Source: Planctomycetota bacterium (GTDB taxonomy: Bacteria > Planctomycetota > Planctomycetia > Gemmatales > Gemmataceae). From it: 41,921 nt of DNA. The notes beneath the pieces are model-generated. The model ran no database searches. It saw nothing but the letters and a program-made list of their open reading frames with translations, and was not told the DNA's origin. Below, one piece after another: positions 1 through 7,363 of the stretch (its first letter is position 1; the number at the start of each line of letters is the position of its first letter). Position numbers and translations under genes: made by a program. The stretch lies in the NCBI GenBank assembly GCA_016872605.1, contig VGZI01000032.1:1-41921 (forward strand), written 5' to 3'.

Positions 1-522
1 CGGACCGCGTGCCGTCACAAGGGCCGAATAGCTTGCGATGTCCGCGCCGCCGGTGCGCGTCGCGCCGGCGGTCCAACCTCCGGAACGCACGCGGACCCCG
101 GCGATGGGTGCTTCATTGCCTTTCAATTGCTTACGCAGAGCGATGCCGATGTGCTCGTTGCCGAGTTGCCAACGGTCCTGCTTGTCTTCTACCTGAAGGT
201 TTCCGGCGATTGCCTTGGCCGTGCTGTCGAGCCGATACGATTGCGTGGCGCCGGGCAGCAACGTTACCTGGAAGGCCAAACGCGTCTGCCCGTTCTCGGT
301 GAAAAGTTGACTTGGCACGACTTCCTTGTCCGGGCCGACGACCTGAGCACCTTGTTGGACAGCCTTGACCTGCGTTGGCGTCAGCGGAAATGTGACGAAC
401 TCATGCGACCAGGTTCGCCCCAGATGCTCACGGAGGACGAAATCCTGGGCCAATGCCGCCGGGCAGGAAGTGAGACCAATTACACAGAGCGCCATTACGC
501 GAACCATTTGCGAAAACCTCAT
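1..522 (-). CDS. Secreted protein of unknown function, N-terminal part (cut by window edge)
   Basis: An open frame of 174 codons runs from an ATG at 522 to the left edge without a stop. The first 26 residues form a signal peptide (MRFSQMVRVMALC, then a hydrophobic stretch ending PAALAQ), so the product is probably exported. The mature part starts with a beta-rich domain in which a phrase close to VVPSQL is followed by RLAFQVTLLPG. The same pattern, in the same order, occurs in the secreted protein at 16581-17930, so the two look like distant relatives. It lies 20 bp after the epimerase gene and is probably the third gene of that operon. I do not recognise the family; a carbohydrate-active or carbohydrate-binding role is only a guess from context. 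Later in-frame ATGs exist, but only the upstream start gives a full signal peptide. Confidence 0.7.
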   Translation of the reverse strand, partial: MRFSQMVRVMALCVIGLTSCPAALAQDFVLREHLGRTWSHEFVTFPLTPTQVKAVQQGAQVVGPDKEVVPSQLFTENGQTRLAFQVTLLPGATQSYRLDSTAKAIAGNLQVEDKQDRWQLGNEHIGIALRKQLKGNEAPIAGVRVRSGGWTAGATRTGGADIASYSALVTARGP

Positions 523-542
523 TGGCTATTTGATCGTGTTGG

Positions 543-1469
543 TCACGCTTTACCCTCCGCTCGGCCATAATAGGCGAGGGTCCTCGCGATGCCATTCGCC
601 AAGGGCGTCGGTTCCCATCCCGGCAAGACTTGGCGAATGTCGCTGATCGCCGAGGGAATGTTTGAAGGAATGGCCGGACCAGAGACCGTGATACGCCCCG
701 TCGCTTCAGGGAGACACCGTTCTATCTGCTCGACGATCTCCTGAGTAGTCGCTGGTTCGCTCGGCAGATCCGCGACCGTGGCCCCGGCCGGACATTCTAG
801 CACGCCCCGGACAAACGCTCGCGCAACGTCTTCGACATAGTCGTAGCCCGCGGTGCCGGTGTAGCCGATCTGGTAGCGCTCACCGCGAACAGCGGCTCGA
901 CACGCCAGCGACGGCCCCGCGGTCAGCCCGGCCTCACGTTCCGGACCGTACACGACGTGCGGGCGAATCGCCAACGACCGTAGCCCGAAATGAGTCCAGT
1001 ACTGCCCGGCGATCAAATCCACGGCCTGCTTGAACGCACCGTAAAACATCGGCGGCCGGGAATCCTTGGTCCCCGCGCTGCCGTACACCGCGTAGGAACT
1101 GGCGAACGCGATGGCCTCAACCGAACCTGCAAGGCGGGCGGCATCGAACACTGCGGTGCTGCCCAGGACATTCACCTGACAGCCGCGAAACGGATCTTGC
1201 TGACAGTCCGGCGTCAACAGCGCCGCCAGGTGAATGACGTGCGAAACGGCATGCTTTCGCATCAGTGCCACTAGACCATCGCGATCGATCAGCGAGACGT
1301 CCGAGAAGACAACCTCCGTCGTTCCAGACCCAAGCACGCGGTTCCAACGCTCTGTCGCGGGGCGAACGTCGAGCGCCACAACCCGTTTGCCCTCTGCGAG
1401 CAATTCGCGCAGCACCCAGGTTCCGATGAACCCGCTGCCACCGGTGACAAGCATGACTGCTTCCGTCAC
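543..1469 (-). CDS. NAD-dependent epimerase/dehydratase (extended SDR)
   Basis: Extended short-chain dehydrogenase of about 308 residues. The N-terminus carries the nucleotide-binding glycine motif TGGSGFIG, followed by an acidic residue after beta-2 (ALDVRP), which favours NAD(H). The catalytic pair is Y143 and K147 in YGAFK, with SSYAVYG upstream supplying the usual serine region. Such enzymes epimerise, dehydrate or reduce nucleotide sugars and sugar acids in the cytoplasm; the exact substrate cannot be read from the sequence. The start is a GTG at 1469 that overlaps the stop of the upstream dehydrogenase by 4 bp, implying translational coupling. An ATG five codons further in (1454), just before the glycine motif, is possible but leaves a very short N-terminus. 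The pairing with a 2-hydroxyacid dehydrogenase and a divergent GntR regulator suggests sugar-acid metabolism. Confidence 0.88.
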   Translation of the reverse strand: MTEAVMLVTGGSGFIGTWVLRELLAEGKRVVALDVRPATERWNRVLGSGTTEVVFSDVSLIDRDGLVALMRKHAVSHVIHLAALLTPDCQQDPFRGCQVNVLGSTAVFDAARLAGSVEAIAFASSYAVYGSAGTKDSRPPMFYGAFKQAVDLIAGQYWTHFGLRSLAIRPHVVYGPEREAGLTAGPSLACRAAVRGERYQIGYTGTAGYDYVEDVARAFVRGVLECPAGATVADLPSEPATTQEIVEQIERCLPEATGRITVSGPAIPSNIPSAISDIRQVLPGWEPTPLANGIARTLAYYGRAEGKA

Positions 1470-2431
1470 GGCCGCACCCCGTTAACGATATTGGGCAGCG
1501 CTTCACCGCGTAGAGCCATCGCTGCGATCCGGGCGGCGGTTTCACGCAGGGTGCGCACCGCTTTAGGGCTTGCCGAGGCGATGTGCGACGCGGCGATCAC
1601 ATTGGGCAAAGACCGCAGGGGGCTGTCCGCGGGGATCGGTTCGGGGTCGCAGACATCGAGCGCCGCCACCGCGATCTGTCCCGATTGCAGCGCCGCCACG
1701 AGAGCGGCCGTGTCGATCAGATCGCCGCGAGCGAGATTAACTACAATCGCTCCACGCTTCATCCGAGCGAGCGAGTCGGTGTTCAGCAGTTTCTTGGTCT
1801 GCGGTGTCGAGGGGCAATGAAGCGTCACGATATCGGACTGCTTCAACAGCTCGTCGAGCGTGACCGGTTCACAGCCGGCGGCTCGAATCGTGTCCGCCGG
1901 GACGAAAGCGTCGTAGACCAGACGACGCGATTTGAACGGAACGAGCCGCGCGGCCACTTCGCGGCCGATGCGTCCGAATCCGATGATGCCGACGGTTTGA
2001 TCGCGCAGCGTTTGCATTTGATCGAGCGAAGGAACCAACCCCCACTTGCCATTGCGGATTTGCAACGTGTTGGGCACGACCTGGCGCGTGGCTGCCAAAA
2101 TGAACGCCAGCGTGTGATCCGCGACTTCATCGATGCAGTAGTCGGGGACATTGCAAACAGGGATGCCGCGAGCCCGGGCGGTTTCGAGATCGACGTTGTC
2201 CACGCCGATGCCGTAACGGACAATCACGCGGGCATTCTTCATGGCGGCAATGACCTCGGCCTTCAAGGGGCTGAATTGCGTGATCACGGCATCGACGTCG
2301 CCCACCAGCGGAAGGAGTGCCTCGACGCTCTTGCACTGATGTCCCAGTACCTCGACACCGACGGGTTCAAGCACTCGTTGTTCGATGTCGAGCGGATCGA
2401 AGGTGTGATCGGTGACGAGAACTGTCGGCAT
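1466..2431 (-). CDS. D-isomer-specific 2-hydroxyacid dehydrogenase
   Basis: A protein of about 321 residues of the D-3-phosphoglycerate dehydrogenase/C-terminal-binding-protein type, which interconverts a 2-hydroxyacid and a 2-oxoacid with NAD(H) in the cytoplasm. Visible signatures are the Rossmann motif GIIGFGRIGREVAARL in the middle, the VNLARGDLID segment carrying the catalytic Arg region, the acidic PEPIPADSPL segment and the catalytic His in IAASHIAS near the C-terminus. There is no ACT domain, so it is not a typical allosteric SerA. I start at the ATG at 2431 (MPTVLVTDH), preceded by GAAAGG; a frame open to 2500 adds 23 residues that do not look like part of the fold. It is the first gene of a minus-strand operon with the epimerase. 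The true substrate is unknown. Confidence 0.88.
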   Translation of the reverse strand: MPTVLVTDHTFDPLDIEQRVLEPVGVEVLGHQCKSVEALLPLVGDVDAVITQFSPLKAEVIAAMKNARVIVRYGIGVDNVDLETARARGIPVCNVPDYCIDEVADHTLAFILAATRQVVPNTLQIRNGKWGLVPSLDQMQTLRDQTVGIIGFGRIGREVAARLVPFKSRRLVYDAFVPADTIRAAGCEPVTLDELLKQSDIVTLHCPSTPQTKKLLNTDSLARMKRGAIVVNLARGDLIDTAALVAALQSGQIAVAALDVCDPEPIPADSPLRSLPNVIAASHIASASPKAVRTLRETAARIAAMALRGEALPNIVNGVRP

Positions 2432-2533
2432 GGATTGCCGTTGCCTTTCACTGCACGAGCGCCCGGCAGGGCAAGAGAGAAGTTTCCATTGGCCCACCAT
2501 TTTTTATGGAGCGGTTAGAGCTTGACCACATCG

Positions 2534-2548
2534 GATTGTCTGATAATC
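2534..2548. promoter_or_regulatory. Candidate GntR/FCD operator
   Basis: GATTGTCTGATAATC is a near-perfect palindrome: each half matches the reverse complement of the other except for one pair and the central base. Its core TTGT-CTG-ATAA fits the TNGTnnnACNA pattern known for FadR/LldR-type regulators with one mismatch. It lies between the divergent dehydrogenase operon and the GntR regulator gene, where a single bound dimer could control both directions. Regulator identity is inferred from position. Confidence 0.55.
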
Positions 2549-2606
2549 TAATACGAGCAATAGAAGATCCCACCCCTGATCCCTCCTAAACGAGTTCTCG
2601 ACCAAC

Positions 2607-3296
2607 ATGATCGAATCCATTGAACGCACTCGACTCAGCGACGTCGTGGCGGATCGCCTCAAGCAATACATCGTCGATGAGGGCCTCAAGCCTGGCGACC
2701 GGCTTCCCACCGAAGGACAGCTTGCGGCCAGCTTTGGCGTAAGCCGGCTCAGCCTCCGCGAGGCAACCAAATCTCTGGGCTTTCTTGGTATCATCGAAGC
2801 CAAGCCGGGACGCGGCCTCACGGTTGGCCGGGTCAACATGGATCGGGTGACCAACTACCTGGGGCTCCATCCAGATCTTCTCGAAGCGGATCCACTTGCT
2901 CTGATTGACACTCGCATCGTGATCGAGACCGGTGTTCTTCCACACGTTGCACGCCGGATGAAGGAGGACGCAACGATTCACGAACGGCTCAGTGCTATCA
3001 ACCGTGAACTTGCCCAGGCCCGGAGCCTGGCCCGGTTCGTTGAACTCGACATTCAGTTTCATCGCGGCCTGATCGAAAGTAGTGGGCTGACGCCCTTGAT
3101 TCCGTTTGCCGATGTGCTCACGGTGTTCTTTCGGCGTTTCCGCGAAAGCGTCAAGAAAGCCGAATGGTCGCGTGGTATCGCAGCCCATCAGGAGATTCTC
3201 GACGCGCTTCAAGCCGGGTGCGTCGACCGGGCGTCGGACCTGCTACACGCCCACATCGAAAGCCACAAGAAACGGATTCAGCAGCCAGAGACCTGA
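2607..3296 (+). CDS. GntR-family transcriptional regulator, FadR/FCD subfamily
   Basis: A 229-residue regulator. Residues 1-75 form a winged helix-turn-helix of the GntR type (LSDVVADRLKQYIV, then GDRLPTEGQLAASFGVSRLS, then the wing GRGLTVG). The rest is an all-helical FCD ligand domain. D148 and H152 (in LDIQFH), H194 (in AHQEI) and H216 (in HAHIES) sit at the spacing of the FCD metal site, so a metal-assisted carboxylate or sugar-acid ligand is likely by family analogy. The gene is divergent from the dehydrogenase/epimerase operon, and the palindrome at 2534-2548 is the obvious operator. It probably represses that operon and perhaps itself; control of the downstream DUF1501 cluster is possible but not shown. 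No strong ribosome-binding site precedes the ATG. Confidence 0.9.
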   Translation: MIESIERTRLSDVVADRLKQYIVDEGLKPGDRLPTEGQLAASFGVSRLSLREATKSLGFLGIIEAKPGRGLTVGRVNMDRVTNYLGLHPDLLEADPLALIDTRIVIETGVLPHVARRMKEDATIHERLSAINRELAQARSLARFVELDIQFHRGLIESSGLTPLIPFADVLTVFFRRFRESVKKAEWSRGIAAHQEILDALQAGCVDRASDLLHAHIESHKKRIQQPET

Positions 3297-3388
3297 CCTG
3301 CACACCAGTTTTTTCGCGGGAGCTAACGCTGCGGAAGTCCTACCTGAAATAGCTATCTTTACCTCCAACCCCTACCTGGGAGAATCTC

Positions 3389-4795
3389 ATGTTACACGTG
3401 CCTCTTGGTTCCGAAGGATCTTCGCTGTGCGGTAAGCTCACTCGCCGGCAACTTCTGCAAGCGGGCGGACTCAGCATGCTCGGGCTGGGCGTGCCTGGTG
3501 CGTTGCCTGCGCGAGAGACGGGAACGCAAGGGTCCGGGTCCGAGAAGTCCTGTATCTTCATTGTGATGGGGGGCGGTCCCTCGCACGTCGACATCTGGGA
3601 CATGAAACCGCAAGCGCCTGTCGAAATCCGCGGCCCCTACAACCCGATTGCCACCTCGGTTCCTGGAGTGCACATCAACGAATTGATGCCACGGTTGGCC
3701 AACCTGAGCCAGCACTATAGCATCATCCGTTCCATGACGCACACCGCGTCGATCCGCAACCACCCGGACGCGATGCACAACTGTCTGACGGGGCAAGCGA
3801 AAGCTCCGGACGACGCACCGTGTTATGGGTCGGTGATGGCGAGGTTGCGTCCATCGCGACGCGTGCTGACACCTTATGTTTGGCTGCATCGCTGCGACGG
3901 CAACACGACCGTGTTCTGCTCGCCGTTCATTTCCACGGGTGGTTTCCTGGGTCGGCCCTACGCTCCGTTCTTCGTCGGTAACTCCACGAATCACCCGGCG
4001 ATGCCGAATTTCCGATTGTCCGAACTGGAAGCGGAGGTTGGGGCGACGCCCGAGAGGACCCTTGGGCGTGAACGGTTGCTTGGTCAGCTCGAGCAGGGCA
4101 GCACTTCGCAGGCCGTGGCGGGGTGGGAGAATCTGCGAGAGCGGGCCGTGGAACTGGCGACCGGTCCGGATGCCCGGCGACCATTCGACCTTCAGAACGA
4201 ACCAGCCAGGGTGCGCGACCGCTATGGCCGCCATCCCTTGGGGCAATATCTGCTCATGGCTCGCCGACTCGTGGAGTCCGGCGTGGGCTTTGTGAGTGTC
4301 AATGGCTGGTGCGGTTTTGCTCCGGGCGAGGGATCCCAGGGCGGGGCCGCCAGTTTTACCTGGGACATGCACGGTGGCGGGATGGGCCAGGGGAATATCT
4401 TCGGCACCGGCTCCTACGGCCTGGGATGGGCACTGCCCCGGCTCGATGAAGCGCTGTCCGCCCTTCTGGATGACCTCCGCGAGCGCGGGATGCTGAGGAA
4501 CACCCTGGTGGTCGTCGTTGGCGAATTCGGACGGACCCCCAGGATCGATAATGGTCGAGGCATTCCCGGACGCAGCCACTGGCCGAATTGCTTTTCCGCA
4601 GTCCTTGCGGGTGGCGGCATTGGCGGAAGCGTCTATGGCGCGTCCGATAGGATCGGCGCCTACGTGAAGGACCATCCGGTCCCGCCTCAAGTCCTCGGCG
4701 CCACGATCTACCAGGCACTCGGAGTGCCGCGCGAGACGCAAGTGGGTTCGCGCCCGATTACGACGGGTGAGCCGATCCACGAGTTGTTCCGATAG
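3389..4795 (+). CDS. DUF1501 protein with Tat signal (first of tandem pair)
   Basis: A 468-residue member of DUF1501 (PF07394), a family related in fold to sulfatases and alkaline phosphatases and very abundant in planctomycetes. Residues 18-45 contain the twin-arginine motif in LTRRQLLQAGG followed by a hydrophobic segment, predicting folded export by Tat. The family core begins with MGGGPSHVDIWDMKP and continues with IRSMTH and, near the C-terminus, VVVGEFGRTPRI. Biochemical function is not established; members commonly sit beside DUF1549/DUF1553 genes, as here. A GGGAG ribosome-binding site lies about 7 bp before the ATG. It is the first of a long run of plus-strand exported-protein genes, 92 bp after the regulator. 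Confidence 0.9.
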   Translation: MLHVPLGSEGSSLCGKLTRRQLLQAGGLSMLGLGVPGALPARETGTQGSGSEKSCIFIVMGGGPSHVDIWDMKPQAPVEIRGPYNPIATSVPGVHINELMPRLANLSQHYSIIRSMTHTASIRNHPDAMHNCLTGQAKAPDDAPCYGSVMARLRPSRRVLTPYVWLHRCDGNTTVFCSPFISTGGFLGRPYAPFFVGNSTNHPAMPNFRLSELEAEVGATPERTLGRERLLGQLEQGSTSQAVAGWENLRERAVELATGPDARRPFDLQNEPARVRDRYGRHPLGQYLLMARRLVESGVGFVSVNGWCGFAPGEGSQGGAASFTWDMHGGGMGQGNIFGTGSYGLGWALPRLDEALSALLDDLRERGMLRNTLVVVVGEFGRTPRIDNGRGIPGRSHWPNCFSAVLAGGGIGGSVYGASDRIGAYVKDHPVPPQVLGATIYQALGVPRETQVGSRPITTGEPIHELFR

Positions 4796-4845
4796 ACGGT
4801 TGCAGTGACCGTCCGACATTAACGCTGTCCTTCAAGGGGTGCAAT

Positions 4846-6183
4846 ATGACCTTTCGCAAAAAGACCTGTGGCTCGAGTGAGCATTTCGTCGATCGCCGCG
4901 CCTTCTTGGGTGCGGCCGGCGCCTTTCTCGGCGGGGCGTATGGGCTGAACGCCTTCGCCCAGCCGGCGCTTGGCCAGCAGCTCCAGCGCGACCAGAAACG
5001 CGTGCTGATGATCTTCCTCAACGGCGGCATGAGCCAGTACGAAAGCTGGGATCCCAAGCCCGGCACGACGACCGGTGGGCCGTTCCAGTCGATCCCAACT
5101 TCCATTCCTGGTTACCGCATCTCGGAGTTGATGCCGCGGATGGCGGCTTGCCTCCATCGCCATACGGCCGTCATTCGCTCGCAGCTGGCGGTGAGCGACC
5201 ACAACGACGCCACGATTTTCGGAGGCAAACCGAAAACCGGCCCAGTCCGCTATCCCAGCCTCGGCTCGATGATCGCGAAGGAACTCGCCAGCCCGAATAG
5301 CCAAGTTCCGCATCACGTGATGTTCACGAATTATCCCGGCGCCAACTACTTCGAGAATGCCGGCTTTCTCGGAGCGACTTGGAACCCGATCAATATTACC
5401 CCCAATGGATCAAGGCCAGTGATGCCGCCATTCATGTTCTCCGAGCCAATCTTGCGGCTGGCGCCCCCCGCCAACACGCTTCCGCCCGGCCTCAGCGATG
5501 CAGATCATCGGGAACGTGAAGCTCTGCGTGCGGAACTTGGCAGCCGCTTCGGTGTCGGCCGCGAACGCGATGGCGTCCTGCTCAGCCACGGCGGCGCTTA
5601 TGGCCGAGTCCGCGGCCTGATGGAGAGCGCCCGGCTGTTCGACATCGGACAAGAGTCGGCGTCCATGCGTGCCCGGTACGGTTCGACGCCGTTCGGCCAA
5701 CAGATGCTCGTGGCGCGGCGGCTCATTGAAGCCGGTGTCCCGTATGTCCGCGTTAATCGCGGCTGGTGGGACCACCATGGCCAGAACTTCGAATTCCATC
5801 AAGAGATGGTTCCCGAACTCGACCACGTCATGAGCGTCTTGCTCGAGGATCTCCAGGAACGTGGTCTGCTTCGGAATACCCTCGTGGCCACCTTCTCCGA
5901 AATGGGACGCACGCCGAGCATCAACGACAACAACGGCCGCGACCATTTCCCGCGCATGAGCGTTACACTCTCGGGGTGCGGCGTTCGCCCCGGCGTTGTC
6001 TACGGCAGCACCAATAACGATGGCACGAACATCGCCAACAACCCGGTTTCGCTGCAGCAGTTCTTCGCGACCGTCATGCGTGCCGTCGGCATCGATCATC
6101 AGAAGGAAAACCTGAACACCGACGGCCGACCGGTGCCGCTCACCGATTATGGCACGCAGCCGATCGCGGAGGTGCTCGCGTGA
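4846..6183 (+). CDS. DUF1501 protein with Tat signal (second of tandem pair)
   Basis: A 445-residue DUF1501 protein. The Tat motif is VDRRAFLGAAGAFLGG at residues 14-30. The core includes LNGGMSQYESWDPKPG, the conserved ISELMPRMA, VIRSQLAVSDHND and the late TFSEMGRTPSIND. It differs clearly from its upstream neighbour (for example NGGMSQYESW replaces GGGPSHVDIW), so the pair is an old duplication or two independently acquired paralogues rather than a recent copy. The start at 4846 follows AAGGGGTG at suitable distance, 50 bp after the preceding gene. Its stop overlaps the GTG start of the WD40 gene by 4 bp, implying co-translation. No activity is known for the family; a hydrolase role is only suggested by the fold relationship. 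Confidence 0.9.
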   Translation: MTFRKKTCGSSEHFVDRRAFLGAAGAFLGGAYGLNAFAQPALGQQLQRDQKRVLMIFLNGGMSQYESWDPKPGTTTGGPFQSIPTSIPGYRISELMPRMAACLHRHTAVIRSQLAVSDHNDATIFGGKPKTGPVRYPSLGSMIAKELASPNSQVPHHVMFTNYPGANYFENAGFLGATWNPINITPNGSRPVMPPFMFSEPILRLAPPANTLPPGLSDADHREREALRAELGSRFGVGRERDGVLLSHGGAYGRVRGLMESARLFDIGQESASMRARYGSTPFGQQMLVARRLIEAGVPYVRVNRGWWDHHGQNFEFHQEMVPELDHVMSVLLEDLQERGLLRNTLVATFSEMGRTPSINDNNGRDHFPRMSVTLSGCGVRPGVVYGSTNNDGTNIANNPVSLQQFFATVMRAVGIDHQKENLNTDGRPVPLTDYGTQPIAEVLA

Positions 6184-7271
6184 TAACTCGATCCCTTTGG
6201 ACACTGATCCTCTGCCTTGCAACCGGGACATTTGCTTTCGCCCAGGGCAAAGAAAAGAAACCCGCACCTCCGCTGCCGCCGGGGCCTCTCACCGTCAAGG
6301 CAACGCAAGAGGCCAAGGTCAGCGGAGACATCTTGTGCGTCGTTCCGATTCCGGGGACCGGCAAAGCATACGCGGGAGGCTCGAAGGGCAAAATTTCGCT
6401 GCTCGATTTCGACAATCCCAAATCAACTCCCGATACATGGGACGCGCACGTGAGCTACGTGAGCGGCCTTGCCTTGGCCGGCAAGGTGTTGGTATCCGCG
6501 GGATCGGACCACAAGCTCATTTGGTGGAACACCGAGACCAAAGAGAAAATCCGCGAAATCGTCGCTCACGATAAAAAATGGATTAGGGGGGTGGCCTCGT
6601 CTCCCGATGGCAAGCTTGTCGCCAGCGTCGGCGATGACATGGTGTGCCGCTTGTGGGATGCCGGGTCGGGTAAACGGGTGCATGATCTCGTTGGCCACGA
6701 CAAGCTGATACCGCAGACGTTTGTGTCGAAACTCTACTGCTGCCGCTTTTCAGCGGACGGGAAGTACCTGGCCTCCGGCGACCAGACGGGCACGGCCATT
6801 GTTTGGGAAGTCGCAAGCGGTAAGCAAGTGGGGAAAGTTCGTGCCCCGCACTTAATGCAATTCGACGGCAACGGCCACAGCTATGGTGGTTGTCGAGCTT
6901 TGGCGTTTTCCCCGGATGGTTCCCATCTCGCCCTTGTCGGCAATATCGCGGGGGACACTTCCACGATTCTCGGCAGTAAGGCACTCGTGCATATCTTCGA
7001 TTGGAAAGCCGACAAAGAGACACATTATTTGCCTGTGAAAATCAATGGCTTCTTCGAGTCGGTGCAGTACCATCCCAAAGAGCCCTGGCTTTTCGCCGGC
7101 TGTGGCGCAGGGGATGGCAAAAAGGTCGTACTGTTCGATCTCGACAAGAAGGCCATCGTACAGGAGTTTCCCGTTGGTCGACCAATCCTCGACATCGCGC
7201 TGAATGCATCGGCCGACGCCCTCGTTGCGGTCGGTCGTACAAAAGCCCTCCGTTGGCAGTTGTCCAAGTAG
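6180..7271 (+). CDS. Exported WD40-repeat beta-propeller protein
   Basis: A 363-residue protein with an N-terminal signal peptide (hydrophobic LWTLILCLATGTFAFAQG). WD40-like blades follow, with phrases such as LVSAGSDHKLIWWNTET, VASSPDGKLVASVGDDMVCRLWD, FSADGKYLASGDQTGTAIVWE and LAFSPDGSHLALVG, spaced roughly 40 residues apart; about six to seven blades fit the length. WD40 propellers act as interaction scaffolds. In planctomycetes exported versions are regularly encoded next to DUF1501 and DUF1549/DUF1553 genes, as here. The start is a GTG at 6180 overlapping the preceding stop by 4 bp, so it is translationally coupled to the second DUF1501 gene. A palindromic repeat follows the stop. Confidence 0.88.
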   Translation: MITRSLWTLILCLATGTFAFAQGKEKKPAPPLPPGPLTVKATQEAKVSGDILCVVPIPGTGKAYAGGSKGKISLLDFDNPKSTPDTWDAHVSYVSGLALAGKVLVSAGSDHKLIWWNTETKEKIREIVAHDKKWIRGVASSPDGKLVASVGDDMVCRLWDAGSGKRVHDLVGHDKLIPQTFVSKLYCCRFSADGKYLASGDQTGTAIVWEVASGKQVGKVRAPHLMQFDGNGHSYGGCRALAFSPDGSHLALVGNIAGDTSTILGSKALVHIFDWKADKETHYLPVKINGFFESVQYHPKEPWLFAGCGAGDGKKVVLFDLDKKAIVQEFPVGRPILDIALNASADALVAVGRTKALRWQLSK

Positions 7272-7282
7272 CTGTCACATGG

Positions 7283-7325
7283 TGCCGCTTGGGGCTGGGC
7301 GCCCGGCGTTAAGCCCCAAGCGGCA
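7283..7325. repeat. Palindromic repeat between genes
   Basis: Arms GCCGCTTGGGGCT (7284-7296) and AGCCCCAAGCGGC (7312-7324) are perfect 13-bp inverted copies, extended by one T-A pair, around a 15-base loop that itself contains GGGCGCCC. There is no T-run, so it is not a classic terminator. It resembles small dispersed palindromes of planctomycete genomes and lies between the WD40 and DUF1549 genes, where it could also stabilise or separate transcripts. Confidence 0.7.
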
Positions 7326-7363
7326 TTCCACGACATTCCCGCCTCCCTGCAAGGATCACATTC

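Noticed and set aside
3392..4819. 475-codon open frame antisense to the first DUF1501 gene
   Set aside because: Exact shadow of a well-supported gene; composition is Arg/His/Ala-rich with no domain, an effect of high GC in the third codon position.
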